A stretch of DNA of 64,000 nt from Paracoccus kondratievae. Its GTDB lineage: Bacteria; Pseudomonadota; Alphaproteobacteria; Rhodobacterales; Rhodobacteraceae. The stretch lies in contig NZ_CP045072.1 in assembly GCF_009301415.1 (NCBI RefSeq), positions 797,001 to 861,000 of the forward strand, in the 5' to 3' direction. The notes under the pieces are model-generated. The model saw nothing but the letters and a program-made list of their open reading frames with translations, did no database searches and had not been told where the DNA came from. Shown piece by piece: positions 39,241 to 46,912 of the stretch (position 1 is the stretch's first letter; each line of letters opens with the position of its first letter). Position numbers and translations under genes: made by a program.

Positions 39241-41940
39241 ATGAACCAGACACTTTCCACCCGCGAGCGACACAGGCAGACGCCGCAGAAACCTGCGGCC
39301 CTTCTTTCGATGCGGGCCGTGCGTGAGGCAAACAACGACCTGACCATCACGATTGCGAACCTGAAATCCTCGCTGAGCGGCCTGACTGCGGCCGAGGCCG
39401 AACGTCGCCTGCACAGGAACGGTCCGAACGAGACCGTCCACGAAAAGGCTCCGCATTGGGCGATCCAGTTGCTTGCAACACTGAAAAACCCCTTCATCCT
39501 GGTTCTGGCGATGCTGGCGGCGATTTCGGTCTATCTTGAGCCCGAGGATCTGACCGGCCCGATCATCATCGGCACCATGATCGTGCTGAGCGTTATCCTG
39601 CGTTTCTGGCAGGAGTTCCGCTCGACCCGCGCGGCCGAGGCGTTGCAGGCCATGGTGCGCACCACCGCAACCGTGCTGCGCCGTACCGGGGGCGCGCCAG
39701 AGGGGCAATGGTCCGAGATACCCATGCGCGAACTGGTCGTCGGCGATATTGTACGCCTTGGTGCCGGTGACATGATCCCCGCCGATGTGCGGCTGATCGA
39801 ATCTAAGGACCTGTTTGTCAGCCAGGCGGTGCTGACCGGCGAATCCATCCCGGTCGAGAAATACGACACGCTCGGCGCGGTGGCCGAGAAATCGGCCGGT
39901 GCCGTCGCGCCCGCCGATGCCGGGCCGCTTGATCTCAGCAACATCTGCTTCATGGGGACGAATGTCGTCAGCGGACAGGGCCACGCGATTGTGGTTGCGA
40001 CCGGCAATCACACCTATTTCGGCTCTCTTTCCAAAGCCATCGTTGGCACCCGGGCCGAGACCTCGTTCGACCGCGGCGTCAAAAGTGTCAGCTATTTGCT
40101 GATCCGCTTTATGCTGGTGATGGTGCCGATCGTTCTGGTCATCAATGGCGTGGTGAAGGGGGACTGGCTTGAGGCGCTGATGTTCTCGCTGTCTGTCGCT
40201 GTCGGCCTGACGCCCGAAATGCTGCCGCTGATCGTGACCGCGAACCTTGCCAAAGGCGCGATTGCCATGTCGCGGCGCAAGGTGATCGTCAAACGCCTGA
40301 ACGCCATCCAGAACTTTGGCGCGATGGATGTGCTTTGCACCGACAAGACCGGCACGCTGACCCAGGACCGCGTCATTCTTGAGGCGCATTTCAATACCGA
40401 AGGCGTGCCAGATGACCGGGTGTTGCAGATTGCATGGCTGAACAGCCACCATCAGACCGGGGTCAAGAACCTGCTTGACCTTGCTGTGCTGGACTATGCC
40501 GCGGCCAACAAAAACCGCAAAGGCACGGACTGGCCCCTGAACTATCACAAGGTGGACGAGATCCCCTTTGATTTTGTCCGCCGCCGCCTTTCGGTCGTGG
40601 TCGCCGGAGAAGGGGGGGAGCACCTGCTTGTCTGCAAGGGCGCTGTCGAAGAGATGCTGGCGATTTCCTCTTTCGTCGCGGGTCCTGATGGCATGTGCCC
40701 GTTGGATGCCGAGCGGCGCGCCGCTCTGGTTGCCCGCGCGCGGGCGCTGAATGAGGATGGTCTGCGCGTGGTGCTGGTCGCCACCCGCGAATTTACCAGC
40801 GCAGAGGCAAAATCTGCCTATTCGCTTAGCGATGAGGCCGGGTTGACGCTGCACGGTTTCCTCGCCTTTCTCGATCCGCCCAAGGACAGCGCGCGGGCGG
40901 CGATTGCCGCGCTGCATTCCCATGGCGTAGCGGTCAAGATCCTGACCGGTGACAATGCTGTCGTCACCGCCAAGATCTGTCATGAAGTCGGGCTAAAGGT
41001 CGGAACCCCGCTGCTTGGGCGCGACATCGCAAGGCTGGACGATACGCAGCTGGCCGAGGTTGCCGGGCGTACGACGGTATTTGCCAAGATGTCGCCGCTG
41101 GACAAGGCGCGCGTCATTCAGGTGCTGAAATCGCTGGGTCATACCGTCGGCTATCTGGGCGACGGGATCAACGATGCTCCGGCGCTGCGCGATGCCGATG
41201 TGGGGATATCGGTCGATACCGCCGCAGATATTGCCAAGGAATCCGCCGATATCATCCTGCTTGAGAAAAGCCTGATGGTGCTGGAAGAGGGCGTGATCAA
41301 GGGCCGCGAGGTTTTTGGCAATATCATCAAATATATCAAGATGACGGCCAGCTCGAACTTTGGCAATGTGTTCAGCGTGCTGGTGGCCTCGGCCTTTCTG
41401 CCGTTTCTGCCGATGATGCCGATCCACCTGCTGATCCAGAACCTTTGCTATGACGTCTCGCAGCTGTCGCTGCCCTGGGACCGCATGGATGAGGAGTATC
41501 TGGAAAAGCCGCGCCAATGGTATGCGGGGGACATCGCCCGCTTTATGGTGGTCATCGGTCCGATCAGCTCGATCTTTGATATCACCACCTATTGCCTGAT
41601 GTGGTTCGTCTTCAGCGCCAACACGATCGGGGAACAGTCGCTCTTTCAGTCGGGCTGGTTCATCGAGGGGCTGCTGTCCCAGACGCTGGTCGTGCATATG
41701 ATCCGCACGCGTAAGATACCCTTTGTCCAGAGCACGGCGACCTGGCCCGTTCTGCTGCTGACCGGGGCGATCATGGTGCTGGGCATCTATATTCCCTTCT
41801 CGCCGCTTGGCAGCATGATTGGGCTGCAACCGCTGCCCTGGTCCTACTTTCCTTGGCTGGTGGCGACTTTGGCGGGGTATTGTGTGCTGACCCAGCTGGT
41901 GAAAACGCTCTACATCCGCCGTTTCAAGGCCTGGCTGTAA
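39241..41940 (+). CDS. mgtA: Magnesium-translocating P-type ATPase
   Basis: An 899-residue P3B ATPase. A positively charged N-terminus leads to LNGPNETV-type early motifs, the actuator segment VLTGESIPVEKYD, the phosphorylation site CTDKTGTLTQD, and the hinge LGDGINDAPALRDADVGISVDTAADIAKESADIILLEK. Ten transmembrane segments end at about residue 895. It imports Mg2+ at low external concentration. The ATG at 39241 is chosen for the AAGGCAG site ahead of it; a GTG at 39214 is possible. A structured leader upstream, and MgtC plus a two-component system downstream, complete an apparent magnesium-stress operon. Confidence 0.93.
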   Translation: MNQTLSTRERHRQTPQKPAALLSMRAVREANNDLTITIANLKSSLSGLTAAEAERRLHRNGPNETVHEKAPHWAIQLLATLKNPFILVLAMLAAISVYLEPEDLTGPIIIGTMIVLSVILRFWQEFRSTRAAEALQAMVRTTATVLRRTGGAPEGQWSEIPMRELVVGDIVRLGAGDMIPADVRLIESKDLFVSQAVLTGESIPVEKYDTLGAVAEKSAGAVAPADAGPLDLSNICFMGTNVVSGQGHAIVVATGNHTYFGSLSKAIVGTRAETSFDRGVKSVSYLLIRFMLVMVPIVLVINGVVKGDWLEALMFSLSVAVGLTPEMLPLIVTANLAKGAIAMSRRKVIVKRLNAIQNFGAMDVLCTDKTGTLTQDRVILEAHFNTEGVPDDRVLQIAWLNSHHQTGVKNLLDLAVLDYAAANKNRKGTDWPLNYHKVDEIPFDFVRRRLSVVVAGEGGEHLLVCKGAVEEMLAISSFVAGPDGMCPLDAERRAALVARARALNEDGLRVVLVATREFTSAEAKSAYSLSDEAGLTLHGFLAFLDPPKDSARAAIAALHSHGVAVKILTGDNAVVTAKICHEVGLKVGTPLLGRDIARLDDTQLAEVAGRTTVFAKMSPLDKARVIQVLKSLGHTVGYLGDGINDAPALRDADVGISVDTAADIAKESADIILLEKSLMVLEEGVIKGREVFGNIIKYIKMTASSNFGNVFSVLVASAFLPFLPMMPIHLLIQNLCYDVSQLSLPWDRMDEEYLEKPRQWYAGDIARFMVVIGPISSIFDITTYCLMWFVFSANTIGEQSLFQSGWFIEGLLSQTLVVHMIRTRKIPFVQSTATWPVLLLTGAIMVLGIYIPFSPLGSMIGLQPLPWSYFPWLVATLAGYCVLTQLVKTLYIRRFKAWL

Positions 41941-42024
41941 GGCGCGGCCAGAACCGGAATGGCCAGCGGCGCGTCCTGGCGATGCCGTTGGCCGGATCAC
42001 TGCATGACAGAAAGGACAGGGACA

Positions 42025-42084
42025 ATGGACGACCCTTCAAGTTGCGGCCGGTCTGTTTGCGGCCAGTTCATCTGGATATTCTGA
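42025..42084 (+). CDS. Possible 19-residue peptide between mgtA and mgtC
   Basis: After GAAAGGACAGGGACA, an ATG opens a 19-codon frame (MDDPSSCGRSVCGQFIWIF) ending with a hydrophobic tail. The ribosome site is good, but so short a frame can arise by chance. Its place beside mgtA recalls the tiny MgtS/MgtR regulators of enterobacteria, although no sequence similarity is claimed. Confidence 0.25.
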   Translation: MDDPSSCGRSVCGQFIWIF

Positions 42085-42143
42085 GCGCGGCACCACGGCA
42101 GGCGGATGAGGCGTTCTCTTACTGCCTGCCACGGAGTTTCGCC

Positions 42144-42335
42144 ATGTTTCAACGTCCGATCCTTATGTCACGCAACCCCCAGCCTCTTGTCCAGCCCGCG
42201 CCCATTGCGCTTCGTGCCGCCCGCTGGGTCACGGTTGCCGTCTATCTGTTGCTGATCACGCTCCTGCTGCTCGTTGCGCCGATCCGCGAGGCAGAGGGGG
42301 TGGCCCCGCTACCCGCTCCGGCGCGGACCCTTTGA
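42144..42335 (+). CDS. Small single-span membrane protein between mgtA and mgtC
   Basis: A 63-residue product: basic start MFQRPILMSRNPQPLVQPAPIALRAARW, one long transmembrane helix VTVAVYLLLITLLLLVAP (about 30-47), and a short acidic then Pro/Ala-rich tail. CGGAG precedes the ATG, and mgtC starts 23 bases after its stop. It is a candidate small regulator or subunit of MgtA or MgtC. No family was recognised. Confidence 0.55.
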   Translation: MFQRPILMSRNPQPLVQPAPIALRAARWVTVAVYLLLITLLLLVAPIREAEGVAPLPAPARTL

Positions 42336-42358
42336 CCCAGGCAGAAGGAGAGAGTGCG

Positions 42359-43072
42359 ATGTTGAATACTGACCATCTTCCGCAGACTTTTTTCGGCCTC
42401 AGCGCAGCGGTGTTGCTCGGCGGCCTGATCGGGTTTGAGCGGCAATGGCGCCAAAGGCTCGCCGGTCTGCGCACCAACACGCTGGTGGCGCTGGGTGCGG
42501 CGAGTTTCGTGCTGTTTGCAAGCCTTGTCTCGGGCGAGATGAGCCCGACCCGGATGGCGGCGCAGGTCGTTTCGGGGATCGGCTTTCTGGGCGCCGGCAT
42601 CATCTTCAAGGAAGGCCTCAACGTCACCGGCCTGAACACGGCAGCGACGCTTTGGTGTTCGGCGGCGGTGGGGGTGCTGTGTGGCGCCGGTTTTTATCCC
42701 CACGCCACCATTGCCGCCTGTTTCGTGATCGGTGTCAATCTGGTACTGCGACCACTGGTGCGGGTCATCGGACGCCGCCCCGTCGCCTCCAGCGAGGCCG
42801 GGGCGGATTACCACATCTCGATCGTTTGTCATGGCGAGGTCGAGGCCCAGATCCGCGCGCTGCTGCTGCGCGATCTGGGCACAGCCCTGCATATCCACGA
42901 GCTGGAAAGCAGCAATATCGAGGACAGCAACCGGGTCGAGGTCCTGGCCTTCGTGCGCGCCGACAACCGGCAGGACCGGCTGCTTGAGCAGATCGTCGGC
43001 CGGCTGAGCCTTGAGCCGATGGTCACTGCCGCCCGATGGCGTCTGGACGCGGCCGGGACGGGGCGGGATTAA
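42359..43072 (+). CDS. mgtC: MgtC/SapB-family membrane protein
   Basis: A 237-residue MgtC-family protein. Four or five N-terminal hydrophobic segments include LLGGLIGFERQWRQRLAGLRTNTLVALGAASFV and GIGFLGAGIIFKEGLNVTGLNTAATLWCSAAVGVL, which are the family hallmarks. A soluble C-terminal domain of about 85 residues has the ACT-like pattern seen in MgtC. In enterobacteria MgtC aids growth at low Mg2+ and inside macrophages by restraining the F1Fo ATPase. AAGGAGAG precedes the ATG. The stop TAA overlaps the next ATG by one base. Confidence 0.9.
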   Translation: MLNTDHLPQTFFGLSAAVLLGGLIGFERQWRQRLAGLRTNTLVALGAASFVLFASLVSGEMSPTRMAAQVVSGIGFLGAGIIFKEGLNVTGLNTAATLWCSAAVGVLCGAGFYPHATIAACFVIGVNLVLRPLVRVIGRRPVASSEAGADYHISIVCHGEVEAQIRALLLRDLGTALHIHELESSNIEDSNRVEVLAFVRADNRQDRLLEQIVGRLSLEPMVTAARWRLDAAGTGRD

Positions 43073-44214
43073 TGCGTCGTTCCGCCCGCGTCGAAGGTGT
43101 AGAACCGCGCCCGACAGCAGTCGGTACAGCCGAAAAGGATGATGGGGTGATCGAAAATCGTCCGGGTCTTGCAGAAATCGCCGTCACCCTGCGCTGGGCA
43201 TTCATGCTTGGGCTGATGGTGGTGATATTCGTCGCCGATACCATCACTGCGCTGGAAATCGCGGTGGCGGTCTTTTACGTCGCCGTGGTGCTGATCGCCG
43301 ATGGGTTCCTGCGCCGGCGCGGTGTGCTGGTAGTGGCGGCAAGCTGCATCGTGCTGACGCTGGCCAGTTTCTTCTTTACTCACGCCGGGGCTTACGAAGC
43401 TGGCGTGATCAATTGCGCGCTGAGCCTTTGCGCCATTGCCATCACCACATATCTGGCCCTGACCCGATCTTCGGTCATTCTGGCCGAACATGAGGCGCGG
43501 GCTCAGCTTGTCCGGCTTGCCCGGGTCAATACGCTGGGCGAGATGACCGCATCAATCGCGCATGAGGTGAACCAGCCTCTGACGGCGGTGGTAACCAGCG
43601 CCAATGCGGGGTTGCGCTGGCTGGCGGCGGGTCCGCCCAATCTTGGCAAGGCGCGACAGGCGCTTGAGCGGATCATCGGCGATGCGAACCGGGCCAGCGA
43701 TATCGTCGCGCAGGTGCGCAACCTGTCCAAACGCGCCGATCCGCGGGCAGATTGGCAAGAGGCCCCGGTACTGGTCGCCGGGGTCGTCGCGCTAAGCCGC
43801 GGTGAGCTGGACCGGAACGGGGTCCGGGTGCGTGTCAGACCGGCCGATGGCCTGCCCCTTGTGTTGGCCGATAGCGTGCAGGTCCAGCAGGTCCTGTTGA
43901 ACATCGTCCTGAACGCCATCGACGCCATGGCCGCCACCCCGGCCGAGCGACGCGAGCTGGCGATTGATCTGGCGTGCGAAGTGCCGGGCTTCGTGCGCTT
44001 CTCGATCCGCGACCATGGCACAGGTGTCCCGCCCGAGGCGGTTGCAGGCATATTCGATGCCTTCTACACCACCAAACCTCAGGGAATGGGGATTGGGCTT
44101 GCCGTCAGCCGCTCGATCGTCGAGGCGCATGGCGGACGGATCTGGGTCGAGCCGCAACCCGAGGGCGGGGCGGTATTTCATTTTACCCTGCGCGCGCGCC
44201 AGACACGGGGGTGA
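43072..44214 (+). CDS. Membrane sensor histidine kinase
   Basis: A 380-residue kinase. Three or four transmembrane segments (about residues 35-125) form the sensor, with little periplasmic loop. The H-box IAHEVNQPLTAVV contains the phosphorylated H164 (NtrB/FixL-like HisKA). The ATPase domain has the N-box LNIVLNAIDAM, G1 DHGTGVPP and G2 GMGIGLAVSRSIVEAHGGRIW. It overlaps mgtC by one base and its stop overlaps the response regulator start, so the three are translationally coupled. The signal may be magnesium or membrane state, inferred only from context. Confidence 0.9.
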   Translation: MRRSARVEGVEPRPTAVGTAEKDDGVIENRPGLAEIAVTLRWAFMLGLMVVIFVADTITALEIAVAVFYVAVVLIADGFLRRRGVLVVAASCIVLTLASFFFTHAGAYEAGVINCALSLCAIAITTYLALTRSSVILAEHEARAQLVRLARVNTLGEMTASIAHEVNQPLTAVVTSANAGLRWLAAGPPNLGKARQALERIIGDANRASDIVAQVRNLSKRADPRADWQEAPVLVAGVVALSRGELDRNGVRVRVRPADGLPLVLADSVQVQQVLLNIVLNAIDAMAATPAERRELAIDLACEVPGFVRFSIRDHGTGVPPEAVAGIFDAFYTTKPQGMGIGLAVSRSIVEAHGGRIWVEPQPEGGAVFHFTLRARQTRG

Positions 44215-44882
44215 TGATGCCTATGAACCGGGACAATATGCCTAAAGACAGTCAGCAGGATCAGCCTGTGGTCTTTGTCGTCGATGACGACAGATCGGTC
44301 CGGGACGCGCTTGAGGATCTGCTGGCCTCGGTCGGACTGGGCAGCATGCTATTTGCCTCAAGCCAGGAGTTTTTACAGGCTGAGCGGCCCGATGCCCCTG
44401 CCTGTCTGGTGCTTGATGTGCGTATGCCCGGGCTGAGCGGCCTTGATTTTCAGGACGAGCTGGCGCGGCAGGGGCTGTATATCCCCATCGTCTTTATCAC
44501 TGCCCATGGCGATATCCCCATGTCCGTCCGTGCGATGAAGGGCGGCGCCATCGAGTTTCTGACCAAGCCCTTTCGGGATCAGGACCTGCTTGATGCCATT
44601 CAGCAGGGTATCGCCCGGGACCGCATCCGCCGGCAGGAAGAGGCGGTCAGGCAGGATCTGCGCCGCCGCTATGCCAGCCTGAACCAAGGCGAACGCGCAG
44701 TGATGGATCTGGTCATAAAGGGGCTGTTGAACAAACAGATCGCCGGGATGCTGGATGTCAGTGAAATCACCGTCAAGGTCCGGCGCGGCCGGGTGATGCG
44801 CAAGATCGGGGCACAGTCGCTTGCCGATCTGGTCCGCTTTGCGGAACGTATTCACGAGGCAGACCGGGGCTGGCGGGACTGA
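44214..44882 (+). CDS. FixJ/NarL-type response regulator
   Basis: A 222-residue regulator. The receiver domain (about 18-135) has the acidic pocket FVVDDDRSVRD, the phosphorylation site LVLDVRMPG (D68), Thr in FITAHGD and Lys in LTKPF. The C-terminal LuxR-type HTH contains LNQGERAVMDLVIKGLLNKQIAGMLDVSEITVKVRRGRVMRKIGAQSLADLVR. This FixJ-like layout fits the cotranscribed kinase. Two adjacent ATGs at 44214 and 44217 are possible starts. The gene is convergent with guaD, with a 21-base gap. Confidence 0.92.
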   Translation: MMPMNRDNMPKDSQQDQPVVFVVDDDRSVRDALEDLLASVGLGSMLFASSQEFLQAERPDAPACLVLDVRMPGLSGLDFQDELARQGLYIPIVFITAHGDIPMSVRAMKGGAIEFLTKPFRDQDLLDAIQQGIARDRIRRQEEAVRQDLRRRYASLNQGERAVMDLVIKGLLNKQIAGMLDVSEITVKVRRGRVMRKIGAQSLADLVRFAERIHEADRGWRD

Positions 44883-44903
44883 ACCCGTCAGCTGGTCTGG
44901 CCC

Positions 44904-46181
44904 TTAGCCAAGCATCGGTTCTCCGGCGACATAGGTCTGCGCGATCGAGCGGTCATCGCCCAGGATTTGCAGGATGAACAGCTCTTCGGCCAGCGTCCCG
45001 GCCCGATCCATACGCAGTGCCATCGCCGGGGTGGCGCGGCTGTCGAGCACCACCAGATCGGCGTCGCTGCCGGTGTCCAGCGTGCCGATGCGGTCGGCCA
45101 TGCCAAGCGCCAGCGCATTGCCACGCGTGACCCAATGGAAGGCGGCAAAGGGATGCAGCTTTTGCCCGCGCAGTTGCAGGATCTTGTAACCCTCGTTCAG
45201 GGTTTGCAGCATCGAATAGCTGGTGCCGCCGCCGACATCGGTGGCGATGCCGCTGACCACGCCCGCAGCGCGCAAGCCCGCCTCGTCAAACAGGCCCGAG
45301 CCGAGGAACAGGTTCGAGGTCGGACAGAACACCGCGCGTGAGCCGGTCTCGGCCATGCGGGCAATCTCGCGCGGTTCAAGGTGGATCGAGTGGCCCAGCA
45401 GCAGCTTATCCGAAAGCAGGCCGTAGGTCTCATAGATGTCCAGATAGTCGCGCGCCTGCGGGTATAGGCTTAGCGTAAATGCGATCTCGTCGCGGTTCTC
45501 GCTCAGGTGGGTTTGCACATGACAGTCGGGATGTTCGCGGACAAGCTGGCCCGCCATCTGCATCTGCTCGGGCGTCGAGGTGATGGCAAAGCGCGGTGTG
45601 ATCGCATAGCGCAGTCTGCCGCGGCCGTGCCATTTGGCGATCAGCGCCTTGCTGTCGTCATAGCCCTGTTGGGGGGTGTCCAGCACCGTCTCGGGCGCAT
45701 TGCGGTCCATCATCACCTTGCCGGCGATCATCGCCATACTGCGTGCCTCGGCTGCTGAAAACAGCGCCTCGGCCGATTGCGGATGGACCGAACAAAAGGC
45801 GACGGCGGTGGTGGTGCCATGGGCCAGCAGCAGGTCAAGGAACCGCTCGGCCATGGCCGGGGCGTGTCCCTGCTGGGCAAAGCGCGATTCCTCGGGAAAG
45901 GTATAGGTGTTCAGCCAATCAAGAAGCTGCGCGCCCCAGCTGGCGATCACCTGCACTTGCGGGAAATGGATATGGGTGTCGATAAAGCCCGGCAGGATCA
46001 GATGCGGGCGGTGATCGGTTTCCGGCAGGTCGGGCTGGCGCAGATCGGCGTAATCGCCGACGGCGGCGATCTTGCCATCCTCGACGATGACGGCGCCATC
46101 CTCGTGATAGGTAAACGCGTTTTCGACCTCGACCGGGTCGGCATGGAATGAGAGCGTGCGCCCCCGGATCAGCTTTCGCAT
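44904..46181 (-). CDS. guaD: Guanine deaminase
   Basis: A 425-residue metal-dependent amidohydrolase converting guanine to xanthine and ammonia. The Zn ligands start at PGFIDTHIHFPQ (H70, H72). Later landmarks are QTHLSENRDE, LLGHSIHLEPRE, VFCPTSNLFLGSGLF and the DVGGGTSYSMLQTL Asp. These match the GuaD subgroup closely. It is the last gene of the xdhA-xdhB-xdhC-guaD operon and overlaps xdhC by 13 bases, so the xanthine it makes is passed to the dehydrogenase encoded by the same message. Confidence 0.95.
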   Translation of the reverse strand: MRKLIRGRTLSFHADPVEVENAFTYHEDGAVIVEDGKIAAVGDYADLRQPDLPETDHRPHLILPGFIDTHIHFPQVQVIASWGAQLLDWLNTYTFPEESRFAQQGHAPAMAERFLDLLLAHGTTTAVAFCSVHPQSAEALFSAAEARSMAMIAGKVMMDRNAPETVLDTPQQGYDDSKALIAKWHGRGRLRYAITPRFAITSTPEQMQMAGQLVREHPDCHVQTHLSENRDEIAFTLSLYPQARDYLDIYETYGLLSDKLLLGHSIHLEPREIARMAETGSRAVFCPTSNLFLGSGLFDEAGLRAAGVVSGIATDVGGGTSYSMLQTLNEGYKILQLRGQKLHPFAAFHWVTRGNALALGMADRIGTLDTGSDADLVVLDSRATPAMALRMDRAGTLAEELFILQILGDDRSIAQTYVAGEPMLG

Positions 46182-46912
46182 GGGTGTCTTTTCGGTGAAG
46201 AAACGGTTTCGGTCAGACGGCCGATAATCTCGGCGGCGGTGAAGGCGGCGATGATCTCGGGGCGCTTGTCACGCGACCAGCCTGCACCGATGGGGCAGGT
46301 CAGCCGGTCGGTGTCGAGCCCCTGCGCCCGGGCAAAGCGGCGAAACTGCGCCAGCTTGGTCCGGCTGCCGATCATGCCGATATAAGGCGCGTCCATACGG
46401 CGCAGCGCCTCGGCCGCCAGCAGGAAATCCAGCGCGTGATCATGGGTAACGACGACAAAGCTGGTGCCAAAGGGGGCGTGGCGGATCTCGGCTTCGGGCA
46501 GGGGGGTCAGGCGGGTTTCGCCCTCTGCCTGCGCGAGCTCGCCTGCGCGCTGGTCGATCAGGATCGGCCGCAGCGGCAAAAGCGCCAGCGCGCGCGAAAG
46601 CGCCCGCCCGACATGGCCTGCGCCAAAAATCAGCACCCGGGGATGTTCGGGCTGGGGCGGCGCTTCGGCGACGCGGGTCAGCACAAGCTCGACCCGGCCA
46701 CCGCAGCATTGGCCGATCTGCGGTCCCAGCGGCACGTCCATGCAAGCCGCCTCTTCGCCGCGCGCCAGCATCTGCCGGGCGCGGTCGATGGCCATATATT
46801 CAAGCTGGCCACCCCCGATCGTGCCGCTGAGGCCCTGTCCGGTGACATGCATCACCGCCCCCTTTTCGCGCGGGGCTGAACCGCGCGTGCGCGTAACCTC
46901 GACCCGGATCAT
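46169..46912 (-). CDS. xdhC: Xanthine dehydrogenase accessory protein XdhC
   Basis: A 247-residue chaperone that inserts sulfurated molybdenum cofactor into XdhB. Visible are TRTRGSAPREKGAVM at the start, GGGQLEYMAIDRA, the QCCGGRVELVL cofactor-loading block, a Rossmann segment LIFGAGHVGRAL, and PYIGMIGSRTK. The ATG at 46912 overlaps the xdhB stop (ATGA). The N-terminus is about 20 residues shorter than many XdhCs, which have a helix before the RGSAPRE motif. It is not part of the finished enzyme. Confidence 0.92.
   Translation of the reverse strand: MIRVEVTRTRGSAPREKGAVMHVTGQGLSGTIGGGQLEYMAIDRARQMLARGEEAACMDVPLGPQIGQCCGGRVELVLTRVAEAPPQPEHPRVLIFGAGHVGRALSRALALLPLRPILIDQRAGELAQAEGETRLTPLPEAEIRHAPFGTSFVVVTHDHALDFLLAAEALRRMDAPYIGMIGSRTKLAQFRRFARAQGLDTDRLTCPIGAGWSRDKRPEIIAAFTAAEIIGRLTETVSSPKRHPCES

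Noticed and set aside
38965-40983. Minus-strand frame of 672 codons opposite mgtA
   Set aside because: The plus strand carries all P-type ATPase motifs. The opposite frame is His/Gln/Arg-rich with no known domain, so it is a shadow.
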